Positions 36,505 through 45,961 are shown, counted from the first letter of the stretch. The stretch is DNA of 64,000 bases from Shimia sp. SK013 (GCF_001292625.1 NZ_LAJH01000005.1:124001-188000), one strand, 5' to 3'. The notes: generated by a model from the sequence alone, not told the origin. Numbers and translations are program-made.

Positions 36505-36732
36505 TCACAGGTGCATATAGTCGCCAAACACGTGGCGTACGATGTCTTCGCGACGTAGGCCGCGTGCTGCCAGCTGTTCGTCGGACATCGCGTTCAGCGC
36601 GTCGACGCGTTTGATGCGGCTGTTGCTTTCCATGATCGCCACGAAGAAGCGGCCGATTGCCTGGAATGGTGCAGCGAATATTTTGCCCAGAGAAATCGGG
36701 GCGGTGGTGTGAGTTGTATCTGTCAGTGCCAT
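36505..36732 (-). CDS. DUF1127 small protein within the urease operon
   Basis: This 75-residue protein has a C-terminal DUF1127 segment (RVDALNAMSDEQLAARGLRRE, a YjiS-like motif of which the core is LAARGL). Such small proteins in alphaproteobacteria have been linked to regulation, including RNA and phosphate or carbon metabolism, but not to urease. It lies between ureC and ureE on the same strand, with 151 and 25 base gaps. Confidence 0.82.
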   Translation of the reverse strand: MALTDTTHTTAPISLGKIFAAPFQAIGRFFVAIMESNSRIKRVDALNAMSDEQLAARGLRREDIVRHVFGDYMHL

Positions 36733-36883
36733 TTCGAACCTCGTTTGTAAAAACTTTGGTCCTCCCTTGGGTGCAAATATGCGTCAGGTTCGTTGCCATG
36801 TGTAGGGTTGCTTTTGTCATAGCTGTCTTGCGTCCGCTGCAACGCAGCATTCTCAAAGGGTTAACGAAGTTCATTTGAGCGCC

Positions 36884-38623
36884 TCAGAACATGAAATAGC
36901 GCTGCGCCATCGGCAGCACTTCGGCAGGTTGACAGGTCAGAAGTTCACCGTCCGCGCGTACCTCATAGGTTTCCGGGTGCACTTCTATTTCAGGCGTAGC
37001 GTCATTGAGTTTCAGGTGAGATTTGCCGATGTTGCGGGTGTTTTGCACGGCCAACGTCTGTTTTGCCAAGCCAAGCGACGCACCGATGCTGTCGGCCTGA
37101 GCGGCCTCTGACACAAATACTACGGCGGCGTTTTCTACGGCGCGGCCATAGGCGCCGAACATCGGACGGGAATAGACCGGCTGTGGTGTTGGGATCGACG
37201 CGTTTGGATCGCCCATTTGCGCACATACAATCGAGCCACCGATCAGCACCATTTCTGGTTTGACGCCAAAGAATGCAGGATTCCAGAGCACAAGGTCAGC
37301 ACGTTTGCCTTCTTCAATAGAGCCAATGTGCTGGCTGAGGCCGTGCGCAATGGCCGGATTGATGGTGTATTTTGCAATGTAGCGTCGGACGCGGAAATTG
37401 TCGTTCTCGCCGGTTTCCTCGGCCAACCGCCCGCGTTGTTTCTTCATCTTGTCTGCGGTTTGCCAAGTGCGGATCAGGACCTCGCCAACGCGGCCCATGG
37501 CTTGGCTGTCGGACGCGATGATCGAAAACGCGCCCATATCGTGCAGAATGTCTTCGGCCGCAATCGTTTCACGTCGGATGCGGCTTTCGGCAAAAGCCAC
37601 GTCTTCGGGAATGGATTTGTCGAGGTGGTGACAGACCATCAGCATGTCGAGATGCTCGTCCACGGTGTTGACTGTGAAGGGCCGCGTCGGGTTGGTGGAC
37701 GACGGCAGCACGTGTTCTTCGCCGCAAATTTTGATGATGTCGGGGGCGTGTCCGCCGCCTGCGCCTTCGGTGTGGAAGGCGTGGATGGTGCGACCCTTCA
37801 TGGCGGCCACGGTGTTTTCGACAAAACCGGATTCATTGAGCGTGTCGGTGTGGATCATCACCTGCACATCCATCGCGTCGGCCACCGTCAGACAGCAATC
37901 AATCGCGGCGGGCGTGGTGCCCCAGTCTTCGTGCAATTTCAACGCACAGGCGCCGCCTTTGACCTGTTCTTCGAGAGCTGCCGGTAGCGACGCGTTGCCT
38001 TTGCCGGCGAAGGCGAGGTTCATTGGAAATGCATCCGCCGATTGCAACATGCGGCCGATGTGCCAAGGACCGGGCGTGCAGGTCGTGGCGAGCGTTCCGT
38101 GCGCAGGGCCAGTGCCGCCGCCGAGCATTGTGGTCAGGCCAGAGTGCAGCGCATCCTCGATTTGTTGTGGACAGATGAAGTGGATGTGGCTGTCAAAGCC
38201 GCCTGCGGTCAGGATCCTGCCTTCGCCCGCGATGGCCTCGGTGCCAGGCCCGACAATGATGTCGACGCCGGGTTGCGTGTCGGGGTTGCCTGCCTTGCCG
38301 ATTTTGGCGATGCGCCCGTCGCGCAGGCCAACGTCGGCCTTGTAGATGCCGGAATGGTCCACAATCAGCGCGTTGGTGATAACGGTGTCCACGGCGCCTT
38401 CGGCACGGGTGGTTTGGGCTTGGCCCATCCCGTCGCGGATCACTTTGCCGCCGCCAAATTTGACTTCTTCGCCGTAGGCCAGCGCGTTTCCGGCACTGGC
38501 GCGTTCGGCTGTTAGGTCGCGTTCGACTTCGATCACGAGATCGGTGTCGGCAAGGCGAAGCTTGTCGCCCACTGTGGGGCCGAACATGGCGGCGTAATCG
38601 GAGCGTGAGATTTTTGCGGGCAT
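36884..38623 (-). CDS. ureC: Urease alpha subunit
   Basis: This catalytic subunit of about 579 residues hydrolyses urea to ammonia and carbamate. Active-site parts are intact: nickel-binding HIHFICPQQ, carbamylated Lys in [37 protein letters not shown] and the flap Cys/His of [13 protein letters not shown]. The ATG at 38623 ([20 protein letters not shown]) is the conserved start; the frame above it to 38836 lies inside the upstream Lys/Ala/Pro-rich gene's region and is a shadow. Confidence 0.97.
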   Translation of the reverse strand: MPAKISRSDYAAMFGPTVGDKLRLADTDLVIEVERDLTAERASAGNALAYGEEVKFGGGKVIRDGMGQAQTTRAEGAVDTVITNALIVDHSGIYKADVGLRDGRIAKIGKAGNPDTQPGVDIIVGPGTEAIAGEGRILTAGGFDSHIHFICPQQIEDALHSGLTTMLGGGTGPAHGTLATTCTPGPWHIGRMLQSADAFPMNLAFAGKGNASLPAALEEQVKGGACALKLHEDWGTTPAAIDCCLTVADAMDVQVMIHTDTLNESGFVENTVAAMKGRTIHAFHTEGAGGGHAPDIIKICGEEHVLPSSTNPTRPFTVNTVDEHLDMLMVCHHLDKSIPEDVAFAESRIRRETIAAEDILHDMGAFSIIASDSQAMGRVGEVLIRTWQTADKMKKQRGRLAEETGENDNFRVRRYIAKYTINPAIAHGLSQHIGSIEEGKRADLVLWNPAFFGVKPEMVLIGGSIVCAQMGDPNASIPTPQPVYSRPMFGAYGRAVENAAVVFVSEAAQADSIGASLGLAKQTLAVQNTRNIGKSHLKLNDATPEIEVHPETYEVRADGELLTCQPAEVLPMAQRYFMF

Positions 38624-38669
38624 CAGGTGCGTCTCGTTTTTTGGAGGGGCAGGCGCAGGCGCGCCGCCC

Positions 38670-39257
38670 TTATGTTTTCTTCTTCGGCTTTGCAGACGGT
38701 GGCATGGCCGGCGGCGACGAGGGTAGGCGCGGGCGTTTGCGAGGCGCCGGTTTGGACGTGTCCAGCTTCGCGGGCGCGCTTTGCGCCTTGGCGTCCATTG
38801 TCGGCATGGAGGTCTTGGGTTCTGGTTTCGACACATCTGAGACGGCAGTCTTGGCCGTTTTCCGGCGTGGTTTTGCGGTTGCTGCCGATTTTGTGGAGGT
38901 CGCAGGCTTTACAACTTTGGCCGTTTTTTCGGCTGTCACTGGTTTGGGGGTAGGCACGGCGGCCTTGGCGACGGGCTTTGGAGGCGCCTCTGCGACAAGA
39001 ACCGGCTTCTCGACCGGTTTCGGCGTGGGTTTGGCGGCCACAATCGTCTTCTTGACGGCTGGTGCGCGTTTGGGCGCAGCCTTGCGTACAGGCGCTGGTA
39101 TAACGGTTGATTTGGGCGCGGCGCGGGGCGCGGCAAACGGAGAGATCATAGTGCGGGTAACTGCGTGGGATGCACGCAATTGCCGCTCCATAATGCGCGA
39201 CATCAGAATGTATCCGGTGAGCGAGGCGGTAATCGGGGCTGTCACAAAAGTCGTCAT
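38670..39257 (-). CDS. Lys/Ala/Pro-rich protein between ureB and ureC, function unknown
   Basis: This 195-residue protein has a short hydrophobic N-terminus (about 1-20) and a long low-complexity tail of Lys, Ala and Pro ending in PSAKPKKKT, like histone-H1-type or phasin-like tails. A strong ribosome site (AAAGGAG, 6 bases before the ATG at 39257) shows it is translated, although overlapping frames are open. Its placement inside the structural urease genes is unusual. Binding to nucleic acid or to an acidic surface is only suggested by composition. Confidence 0.7.
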   Translation of the reverse strand: MTTFVTAPITASLTGYILMSRIMERQLRASHAVTRTMISPFAAPRAAPKSTVIPAPVRKAAPKRAPAVKKTIVAAKPTPKPVEKPVLVAEAPPKPVAKAAVPTPKPVTAEKTAKVVKPATSTKSAATAKPRRKTAKTAVSDVSKPEPKTSMPTMDAKAQSAPAKLDTSKPAPRKRPRLPSSPPAMPPSAKPKKKT

Positions 39258-39283
39258 TGAAGTCTCCTTTGTTGAACATCAGG

Positions 39284-39592
39284 TCAGGAAAGAGGTCCCA
39301 TGACCTTTTGGTTGAAACCGAAAATACGCCGCGCGCCACTGATCGGTATCAGGGACACTTCGCGGCGCTGGCCCGGTTCAAACCGCACGGCGGTACCCGC
39401 CGCGATATCAAGGCGCTGGCCATGCGCGGCGGCACGGTCAAAATCCAGCGCTGGATTGGTTTCGGCAAAATGATAGTGGCTGCCCACCTGAATTGGCCGG
39501 TCGCCGGTGTTGGCGACCATCAAGGTGGTGACTTCTGCACCTTCGTTCAGGGTCAGATCGCCTTCGGCTGGGAGCAGCTCACCGGGGATCAT
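39284..39592 (-). CDS. ureB: Urease beta subunit
   Basis: This 102-residue UreB has [18 protein letters not shown], then [18 protein letters not shown] and [16 protein letters not shown], all typical of the family. The ATG at 39592 overlaps the stop of the small upstream gene (ATGA), so translation is coupled. The longer frame to 39871 is spurious. Confidence 0.96.
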   Translation of the reverse strand: MIPGELLPAEGDLTLNEGAEVTTLMVANTGDRPIQVGSHYHFAETNPALDFDRAAAHGQRLDIAAGTAVRFEPGQRREVSLIPISGARRIFGFNQKVMGPLS

Positions 39593-39756
39593 TTGCCGGT
39601 GCCCATCCAAAGCGCGAGGCCGCCAATCAAAAGCCCGCCGACCATCATGCCAAGCCAAATTGGATTGTCGGCGTGGGGATTCAGGTGCAGCCCTTCGTGG
39701 GCGGCAGCTGGCGAGGCGGCGGTGAGGGCGAAAGTGGCAATGGCGAAACGTTGCAT
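39589..39756 (-). CDS. 55-residue small exported or membrane protein between ureA and ureB
   Basis: A short gene reads [20 protein letters not shown], continues through [12 protein letters not shown], and ends in a second hydrophobic segment (about 34-52) and TGK. The N-terminus looks like a signal peptide with a cleavage site after AAA. A good site (AGGAG, 6 bases) precedes the ATG at 39756, and its TGA overlaps the ureB ATG. Three His lie in or near the exposed part, so metal or urea-related roles can be imagined, but the function is unknown. Confidence 0.72.
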   Translation of the reverse strand: MQRFAIATFALTAASPAAAHEGLHLNPHADNPIWLGMMVGGLLIGGLALWMGTGK

Positions 39757-39771
39757 AGAAATCTCCTGCGG

Positions 39772-40074
39772 TCAGCGAATGGGGTTGTGGACGGTCACAA
39801 GTTTGGTGCCGTCGGGAAAGGTAGCTTCGACCTGCACTTCGTGGATCATCTCGGGGATGCCTTCCATGCATTGGTCGCGGGTGATGATTTGAGCGCCTGC
39901 CTGCATCATATCCGCCACCGAGCGGCCGTCGCGCGCGCCTTCAACCACGGCGTCAGTGATCAGCGCGATCGCCTCGGGGTGGTTGAGCTTGACGCCCCGT
40001 GCAAGGCGTTTGCGGGCCACTTCGGCGGCCATGGCAATCAGCAGTTTGTCTTTTTCTCTTGGCGTGAGTTGCAT
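39772..40074 (-). CDS. ureA: Urease gamma subunit
   Basis: This 100-residue UreA has [20 protein letters not shown], then [13 protein letters not shown] and [21 protein letters not shown], all conserved in the family. It lies between ureD and the 55-residue gene. Confidence 0.97.
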   Translation of the reverse strand: MQLTPREKDKLLIAMAAEVARKRLARGVKLNHPEAIALITDAVVEGARDGRSVADMMQAGAQIITRDQCMEGIPEMIHEVQVEATFPDGTKLVTVHNPIR

Positions 40075-40077
40075 GTG

Positions 40078-40950
40078 TCAGAGCATCCAGGTTCGAGGTA
40101 GGTCGCCGCCGCGCAATAGGCGCAGGGCGGGAATTAGGGTTTGGCGCAGCGTGTGGCCGTCGTCCGCCAGCAGGCGCGCAAAGATGAGGCCGTCGCGGAT
40201 CAGGCTGACACCACAGTTGGCAGGTAGAAGATCACGCAAAGGGGCGAGGAAACGGTCGGCATCCGGCGTCGCGTACAGCAGCGCGGCCATGGCACGCGCG
40301 CCGCCCGCAATGGTCGGGCGATCCAAATGGGCTTGTACGTCGCCAGAGAAAGCGACGCGGTCAGCAAACAGCAAGCGGGTGTCGCGGCGCAGGGTGATCC
40401 GGTCTGACAGAGTGGCGTTGTGAATGGTTTCACCCATAGCGGTGCGGCCAAAGATCATTGGTTCCACCATCAGAAAGTCGGCGTCTGACGCAAGCGAGAT
40501 GTCCAGAGACCGGTCAAGATGCGCGCCTTCAAAAACGATGGTTTCCTGAGGCAACCAGTTGAGTTTGGCGCCGGTTTCGACGGTGAGGGACGTGTGTACC
40601 AGCGCGGGTTTGTGATCGATGCTGCGATAGGCGCGTTCCGCGGCCTGCGTGGTCACTGTCAAATGGCTCTGGGCCCCAGCGATGATTTCGGTGTCGAAGT
40701 GATCGCCGCCTGTTAGCCCGCCGGATGTATTCAGCAACACCGCTTCAAGGCTGTCGCGGCCGCGTGGAAAAAGAACACGGGAGGAACCAGATAAGCGAAA
40801 ATCGTCGAGCACAGTTTGCCCGTCACGGCACTTGCTGCGCACCAAAGCAGTGCCCATGGCGCGCGGCTGGGTCTCGGTGGGTATGGTGGCAAGTGCCGGA
40901 ATGGTGCTCTCCAGTCGGTTTGCCGAGATCGTGGCGGTGCATTTGCCCAA
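40078..40950 (-). CDS. ureD: Urease accessory protein UreD
   Basis: This UreD of up to 290 residues contains VLLNTSGGLTGGDHF, TTQAAERAYRS, LPQETIVFEGA and the later FGRTAMGE, all UreD signatures. It scaffolds UreF and UreG on apo-urease. It has no ATG near the expected start: the frame opens with TTG at 40950, and the first ATG is 31 codons in (MGTALVRSK). Homology begins near QPRAMGTALV, so the true start is uncertain. It is the first gene of the urease operon, divergent from rpe. Confidence 0.9.
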   Translation of the reverse strand: MGKCTATISANRLESTIPALATIPTETQPRAMGTALVRSKCRDGQTVLDDFRLSGSSRVLFPRGRDSLEAVLLNTSGGLTGGDHFDTEIIAGAQSHLTVTTQAAERAYRSIDHKPALVHTSLTVETGAKLNWLPQETIVFEGAHLDRSLDISLASDADFLMVEPMIFGRTAMGETIHNATLSDRITLRRDTRLLFADRVAFSGDVQAHLDRPTIAGGARAMAALLYATPDADRFLAPLRDLLPANCGVSLIRDGLIFARLLADDGHTLRQTLIPALRLLRGGDLPRTWML

Positions 40951-41007
40951 TGAACAGGCAGTTACAGGGGTTCCGTGGGGCGATGGGAGGATGTGATGGA
41001 CGGAATT

Positions 41008-41052
41008 GGCTAATTTTTTGGCGACAAAGGCTGGTGTGCTGAAAAATTAGCC
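41008..41052. repeat. Inverted repeat in the ureD-rpe divergent region
   Basis: GGCTAATTTTT (41008-41018) and AAAAATTAGCC (41042-41052) form a perfect 11-base inverted repeat with a 23-base spacer. It sits in the 240-base gap between the divergent ureD and rpe genes. AT-rich arms in a GC-rich genome suggest a regulator site for the urease promoter, or a structured 5' leader of rpe. Confidence 0.55.
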
Positions 41053-41190
41053 TATTTGAGATTTTTGTGATCTTGGCAAAGGCCGTTGCACTTTGACGTG
41101 GCACACCGCATTTTCGCGGCACTGTCGAATCGTGTCGTGTTTGCGGTTTGCAGGGTCTTCAAATTATTGCCTCACCGAGGGGAAACATCC

Positions 41191-41874
41191 ATGTCCTTTG
41201 ACCGTTCCATAAAAATTGCCCCGTCGATCCTATCGTCGGATTTTGCCAACTTTGGTAAAGAAATCCGCGCGATCGAAGATCAGGGTGCTGATTGGGTGCA
41301 CGTCGATGTGATGGACGGGCATTTTGTGCCGAACCTCACGTTCGGCCCGCCCGCTGTGAAAGCGTTCCGCCCGCACGTGAAAACCTTCATGGATGTGCAT
41401 CTGATGATTTCGCCTGTGGATCCTTATATCGAAGCCTATGCCGAGGCGGGTGCCGATATGATCACCGCGCATGTGGAGGCCGGACCGCATATTCATCGCA
41501 CATTGCAGGCAATCAAAGCGCAAGGCGTGAAGGCGGGTGTTGCGCTGAACCCCGGCACGCCGGTTGAAGCCATTTCTGATGTGCTGGATCTGGCGGACAT
41601 GGTGTTGGTGATGACCGTGAATCCCGGTTTTGGCGGGCAGAAATTCATTCACTCAGGTGTTGAGAAAACGCGCCGTGTGCGTGAGATGATCGGGGATCGC
41701 GAGATTCACATCCAAATTGACGGTGGTGTGACGCCCGAAACCGCGCCGTTGGTGGCCGATGCCGGGGCAGATGTTCTGGTGGCAGGGTCCGCAGTGTTCA
41801 AGGGCGGATCAGTGCAAGCCCCTGAGGTTTATGGCGCGAACATGCAAGCGATCCGCGACAGCATTTCTAGCTGA
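41191..41874 (+). CDS. rpe: Ribulose-phosphate 3-epimerase
   Basis: This 227-residue (beta/alpha)8 enzyme interconverts ribulose 5-phosphate and xylulose 5-phosphate. Visible motifs are [49 protein letters not shown] and [11 protein letters not shown], with the metal and acid/base residues intact. The ATG at 41191 follows GAGGGGAAAC; upstream codons to 41086 are not conserved. Confidence 0.97.
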   Translation: MSFDRSIKIAPSILSSDFANFGKEIRAIEDQGADWVHVDVMDGHFVPNLTFGPPAVKAFRPHVKTFMDVHLMISPVDPYIEAYAEAGADMITAHVEAGPHIHRTLQAIKAQGVKAGVALNPGTPVEAISDVLDLADMVLVMTVNPGFGGQKFIHSGVEKTRRVREMIGDREIHIQIDGGVTPETAPLVADAGADVLVAGSAVFKGGSVQAPEVYGANMQAIRDSISS

Positions 41875-41901
41875 TGATTTGTGCCTGCCGAAAAGCCGCG
41901 C

Positions 41902-42426
41902 TCAGTCGCGGATTTCGTCAGGCATAACGCCCCAAAGGTGATCTTTGGGCGTCCAGCCCTTGTACCCGCCTGCATTGAGCTTGCACCAGTTGATGGTGCA
42001 TTCTTCCAGTCGGGCAATCACGCCCAACTCCAAGTTCGCAGTGACCGGTGTGTTTTCCGCCGGGCGCGCCTTGAGTGGCAGCATGTCTGCTTGCACGATC
42101 ACGGTGCGCACGCCCGATAGAAGTGAATAATGCACCCAGCCGCCCGCGCCTTCGATGTCGCGTACGCGGCGCCAATGTTGGTATTCAGCGGTAATCTGAA
42201 GTGGCATGTTGCGTCGGGTAAACACCCAGTCGATGCGGTGGGTGCTGGACGGGCCGCGCCGCACGTTGGCTTTGGGAGCTTTGAGCGACACATAGCGCGG
42301 CAGGGGCAGGTTTGTGATCGGTCCACGTTTTTCCTCTGCCGCCACGGCAGAACAAAGCGCCGAAATCAGCGCCGCACTTAGAATTGTGCGCAATATTCGA
42401 CCTAACAAAACCATCCTGCCTGACAT
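41902..42426 (-). CDS. Exported protein with two bacterial SH3-like domains
   Basis: This protein of about 174 residues has a signal peptide (ILRTILSAALISALCSAVAA) and two SH3_4-like repeats, the first with ANVRRGPSSTHRIDWVF and GGWVHYSLLSG, the second with EECTINWCKLNAGGYKGWTP. Such proteins bind peptidoglycan or cell-wall peptides. The ATG at 42426 is used, but the ATG at 42414 is also possible. It is convergent with rpe. Confidence 0.82.
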   Translation of the reverse strand: MSGRMVLLGRILRTILSAALISALCSAVAAEEKRGPITNLPLPRYVSLKAPKANVRRGPSSTHRIDWVFTRRNMPLQITAEYQHWRRVRDIEGAGGWVHYSLLSGVRTVIVQADMLPLKARPAENTPVTANLELGVIARLEECTINWCKLNAGGYKGWTPKDHLWGVMPDEIRD

Positions 42427-42523
42427 TTTCTGCTCTGGACCTCGCGGGGGTTCTTGTGCCCCGTCGATGTGTGGGGCACTGTGACAGCAACGCGCTGATT
42501 TGGAAAGACCGGGAGGCCAATCT

Positions 42524-43510
42524 ATGCCCAAGCAACGTCTGAGTGTTGTCGTGACGCGACGCTTGCCAGAAGCGGTTGAAACGCGGCTGAGTGAACTCTT
42601 TGACGTGCAATTGCGCGACAACGATGTCCCGATGAGCCGCGAAGAGTTGGCCGAGGCCATGCGCCGGGCCGACGTATTGGTGCCGACGCTGAGCGACAAG
42701 ATCGACGCAAATTTGATCGCGCAGGCTGGTGAGCGGCTTAAGTTGATTGCCAACTATGGCGCCGGGGTGGATCACATCGATGTGGCGTCGGCTCGGCAAC
42801 GTGGGGTTCTGGTGTCCAACACGCCGGGGGTCTCGGCGGATGACACGGCGGACATGGCGCTGGCGCTGATCCTTGGGGTCACAAGGCGGATTGGCGAAGG
42901 TTTGTTGCGGATGCAAACCGGCGAATGGGACGGCTGGGCGCCAACTGCATTGCTTGGTGGACGCGTCAGCGGCATGCGGTTGGGTATCCTTGGTATGGGG
43001 CGTATCGGCACGGCGGTTGCGCGGCGCGCGCAGGCTTGTGGGATGCAGATACATTACCACAATCGGCGACGTTTACGTCCTGAAATTGAAGAACAATTTG
43101 ACGCCACCTATTGGGAAAGCCTTGATCAGATGTTGGCGCGGATGGACGTGATTTCGGTCAATTGCCCGCATACACCGTCGACCTTTCACTTGCTGAACGC
43201 GCGTCGACTGAAGTTGATGAAACCCGGTTCGGTGATCATCAATACATCGCGCGGTGAAGTGATTGACGAAAATACCATGGTGCGCCTGCTTAAATCCGGC
43301 GAGATCGCGGGTGCTGGGCTGGATGTTTATGAACATGGTGCGGAAATTCATCCTGACTTGCGCGGGCTGCCCAACGTGGTGTTGATGCCTCATATGGGGT
43401 CCGCAACGATCGAGGGTCGGGTCGAGATGGGTGAGAAAGTGCTCATCAATATCAAGACCTTCGATGATGGGCATCGCCCGCCGGACCTTGTTGTGCCGGC
43501 CATGCTCTGA
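42524..43510 (+). CDS. D-isomer-specific 2-hydroxyacid dehydrogenase (glyoxylate/hydroxypyruvate reductase type)
   Basis: This 328-residue enzyme reduces a 2-keto acid to a D-2-hydroxy acid (or reverse) with NAD(P)H. It has the nucleotide motif LGMGRIGTAVARRA, the catalytic Arg in INTSRGEVID, Glu in GLDVYEHGAE and His in MPHMGSAT. Arg residues in the cofactor site (HNRRRL) favour NADPH. The ATG at 42524 has GGGAGG 7 bases upstream. It precedes thpR by 4 bases. Confidence 0.9.
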   Translation: MPKQRLSVVVTRRLPEAVETRLSELFDVQLRDNDVPMSREELAEAMRRADVLVPTLSDKIDANLIAQAGERLKLIANYGAGVDHIDVASARQRGVLVSNTPGVSADDTADMALALILGVTRRIGEGLLRMQTGEWDGWAPTALLGGRVSGMRLGILGMGRIGTAVARRAQACGMQIHYHNRRRLRPEIEEQFDATYWESLDQMLARMDVISVNCPHTPSTFHLLNARRLKLMKPGSVIINTSRGEVIDENTMVRLLKSGEIAGAGLDVYEHGAEIHPDLRGLPNVVLMPHMGSATIEGRVEMGEKVLINIKTFDDGHRPPDLVVPAML

Positions 43511-43514
43511 GCCT

Positions 43515-44081
43515 TTGCGGGCCTTCGTTGCCATTGACCTCAGCGGGCCGGAAGCGGATGCGTTTCTGGACTTGCAGGAGCGGATGGCCGTGGGGCGCGC
43601 GGTGCCGGTTTCCAATTTGCATTTGACGCTGGCGTTCCTTGACGAGCAGCCCGAAGCGCTTCTTGAGGCGTTGCATGAGGAGCTCGAGGACTTGCGCTAT
43701 CCAGCGTTTGATCTGGCGTTTAAAGGCGTGGACCTTTTTGGCGGGGTACGTACCCGTGCGCTGGCGGTTCTGGCGGAACCAGACCCGGTTTTGCGCGACC
43801 TGCAATCGGCCGTAAAACGCTGTCTGCATCGCGTCGGTATTGCGTCTGCATCGCGTCGGTGGCGTCCGCACGTCACGCTGAGCCGCCTGAAGGACAGCGG
43901 ACAGTCGCCCGAGAGGCTTCAGGCCGCTATTTCGCGTGGGGCCACAGCGCAGATTGGGCCGCTGGATGTCACGCAGTTTTCGCTGTTCCGCTCAACGCTC
44001 ACACCGTCCGGCGCGGTGCATGAAGCGTTGTGTGACTACCCGCTTTTGTCGTTTGAGAATGAAGGTTTTGAAGACGGCTGA
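43515..44081 (+). CDS. thpR: RNA 2',3'-cyclic phosphodiesterase
   Basis: This 2H phosphoesterase of about 188 residues has both HxTx motifs, HLTLAF (about residue 36) and HVTLSR (about 117). It starts at TTG 43515 (M)RAFVAIDL, which is the conserved family start; no ATG is near. It begins 4 bases after the dehydrogenase stop. A 17-base direct repeat lies inside (43822-43838 and 43844-43860), in different reading frames. Confidence 0.88.
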   Translation: MRAFVAIDLSGPEADAFLDLQERMAVGRAVPVSNLHLTLAFLDEQPEALLEALHEELEDLRYPAFDLAFKGVDLFGGVRTRALAVLAEPDPVLRDLQSAVKRCLHRVGIASASRRWRPHVTLSRLKDSGQSPERLQAAISRGATAQIGPLDVTQFSLFRSTLTPSGAVHEALCDYPLLSFENEGFEDG

Positions 44082-44122
44082 TCCTGATCTAAGCTGGCCG
44101 GGTATTCTTCAGGAGCTTTGTC

Positions 44123-45904
44123 ATGATTTTACGAATTTCAGCAATTGCTGCAGCGCTGGCGATGGGCGCGGTGGCTGCCACGGGCGTGTGGGCGCAGGAG
44201 GCGGCAGACGGTGTCGCGCCGGAGGTGTCGACCCAGTTGGGGGCCAATGTGCCGCCGATGCTCAGAGGTTCGGCTGAACGCAAACTAAAAGGCCAGCCGA
44301 AGAGTGCCGCGAAGTGGATGATTTCTGCAGCGCATCCGTTGGCCGTTCGGGCAGGTTCAAGAGTGTTGGAGAAAGGCGGCAGCGCGGCGGATGCGATGGT
44401 CGCTGCGCAGGCCGTATTGGGTTTGGTTGAACCGCAAAGCTCGGGGCTTGGCGGCGGGGCGTTTCTGGTCTGGTATGACGCGGCCACAGGCGAAGTCACC
44501 ACGCTTGACGGGCGCGAAACCGCGCCGTTGGCGGCCACGCCGCGCCTGTTTCAGGACGACAAAGGTGAACGGCTGAAATTCTTTGAAGCCGTCGTTGGCG
44601 GGCGCAGTGTTGGTGTTCCGGGCACGCCGATGTTGATGCAGGAAGCGCATCGAAAATGGGGGCGCAGCGCGTGGCCAAGCCTGCTTACACCCGCCATTCG
44701 TCATGCGGAGAAGGGCTTTCCTGTGTCACGCCGAATGGCGGCCTCGGTGGCGCGGGATGCGGAGCGTTTGGCGTCCCATCCGGTGACGGCGGCCTATTTC
44801 CTGCCCGGTGGCACGCCATTGGCGCAGGGCGATATTTTGTTCAACTTGGATTATGCCAAGAGCTTGCGGATTTTGGCCAATGAAGGCGCAGCCCCGTTTT
44901 ACTCTGGCGAGATTGCCGCCGACATTGTGGACGCGGTCCAAGAGGCCAACAATCCCGGCGTGCTGAGCGCGGTTGATCTGGCGCTGTATCAAGTCAAGGA
45001 GCGCGCCGCGGTGTGTGCGACGTATCGCAGGCATGACGTTTGCGGGATGGGGCCTCCGTCTTCTGGTGGTCTGACGGTTGGGCAAATTCTTGGCACGTTG
45101 GACAGTTTCAACCTGACCAAGATGGGTCCGGACAGCGCCAAAGCGTGGCGGTTGATCGGGGATGCGTCGCGTTTGGCGTTTGCAGATCGGGGGCGCTACA
45201 TCGCTGATAGTGATTATGTGCCGGTGCCGGTCAAAGGTCTGTTGGCCGCGGAGTATCTGGAGGGTCGGGCCGAGCTGTTGAAACAGCCAAAGGCCTTGGA
45301 GAACGTTGAGGCGGGAACGCCGGAGTTTGATCATGCTTTGAACTTGGCGGACGGTCCAACCTTTGAGCAGCCGTCGACCTCGCACATTTCTATTGTGGAC
45401 AGCTATGGCAACGCGTTGTCGATGACGACCACAATCGAGAACGGTTTTGGCAGCCGCGTGATGGCGCGTGGGTTCCTACTTAACAACGAGCTCACGGATT
45501 TCTCGTTCAGATCCCATATGAAAGGTGTTCCGATCGCCAACCGCGTTGAGCCGGGCAAGCGGCCACGCTCGTCGATGGCGCCGACGATTGTCTTGAAAAA
45601 CGGCAAGCCGGTTCTGGTTGTCGGGAGCCCCGGTGGTAGCCGGATCATCGGCTATGTTGCCAAGACCATCATTGCCCATCTGGATTGGGGTATGGACGTG
45701 CAGGCTGCGATTGACCTGCCCAATAGGGTGAACCGGTTTGGCACCTATGACCTTGAGGATGAGGCGATGAAAGCCGCGCTGGAAGAGGCCGGTTTCGAGG
45801 TCAAAGTGCGCGGGTTGAACAGCGGCATTCATGCGATTTCTATTGGAGAAACGCTGCTGGGTGGCGCGGACAATCGGCGCGAAGGGCTTGCCTTTGGGCA
45901 GTAG
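44123..45904 (+). CDS. ggt: Gamma-glutamyltransferase
   Basis: This 593-residue periplasmic enzyme has a signal peptide (through about 24, GVWAQ) and is made as a precursor that self-cleaves into two subunits. The nucleophilic Thr is in STSHISIVD (T-S-H instead of the usual T-T-H) at about residue 417. Other motifs are LEKGGSAADAMVAAQ, SSGLGGGAFLVWYD, MGPPSSGG, and PGGSRIIG for the oxyanion hole. It breaks gamma-glutamyl bonds such as glutathione. A good ribosome site (AGGAG) precedes the ATG. Confidence 0.93.
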   Translation: MILRISAIAAALAMGAVAATGVWAQEAADGVAPEVSTQLGANVPPMLRGSAERKLKGQPKSAAKWMISAAHPLAVRAGSRVLEKGGSAADAMVAAQAVLGLVEPQSSGLGGGAFLVWYDAATGEVTTLDGRETAPLAATPRLFQDDKGERLKFFEAVVGGRSVGVPGTPMLMQEAHRKWGRSAWPSLLTPAIRHAEKGFPVSRRMAASVARDAERLASHPVTAAYFLPGGTPLAQGDILFNLDYAKSLRILANEGAAPFYSGEIAADIVDAVQEANNPGVLSAVDLALYQVKERAAVCATYRRHDVCGMGPPSSGGLTVGQILGTLDSFNLTKMGPDSAKAWRLIGDASRLAFADRGRYIADSDYVPVPVKGLLAAEYLEGRAELLKQPKALENVEAGTPEFDHALNLADGPTFEQPSTSHISIVDSYGNALSMTTTIENGFGSRVMARGFLLNNELTDFSFRSHMKGVPIANRVEPGKRPRSSMAPTIVLKNGKPVLVVGSPGGSRIIGYVAKTIIAHLDWGMDVQAAIDLPNRVNRFGTYDLEDEAMKAALEEAGFEVKVRGLNSGIHAISIGETLLGGADNRREGLAFGQ

Positions 45905-45934
45905 CCTGCTTGACCCAGAGTGAGCGGACGCTTA

Positions 45935-45961
45935 CCCCTTTCGATGAAGCATCGAAAGGGG
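45935..45961 (+). promoter_or_regulatory. Hairpin overlapping the ribosome site of the FAD oxidase gene
   Basis: CCCCTTTCGATG (45935-45946) and CATCGAAAGGGG (45950-45961) form a perfect 12-pair stem with loop AAG. Its 3' arm ends in AGGGG and is followed by AGG, so the Shine-Dalgarno stretch (GGGGAGG) for the ATG at 45971 is half buried in the stem. It could also work as a terminator of ggt, but no U tract follows. Confidence 0.72.

Noticed and set aside
36476-36874. 132-residue minus-strand frame across the DUF1127 gene
   Set aside because: A different frame of the same strand encodes a recognisable DUF1127 protein; this one has no known sequence.
38624-39339. 238-residue minus-strand frame overlapping the Lys/Ala/Pro-rich gene
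   Set aside because: It lacks a ribosome site and conserved sequence, while the alternative frame has AAAGGAG before its ATG.
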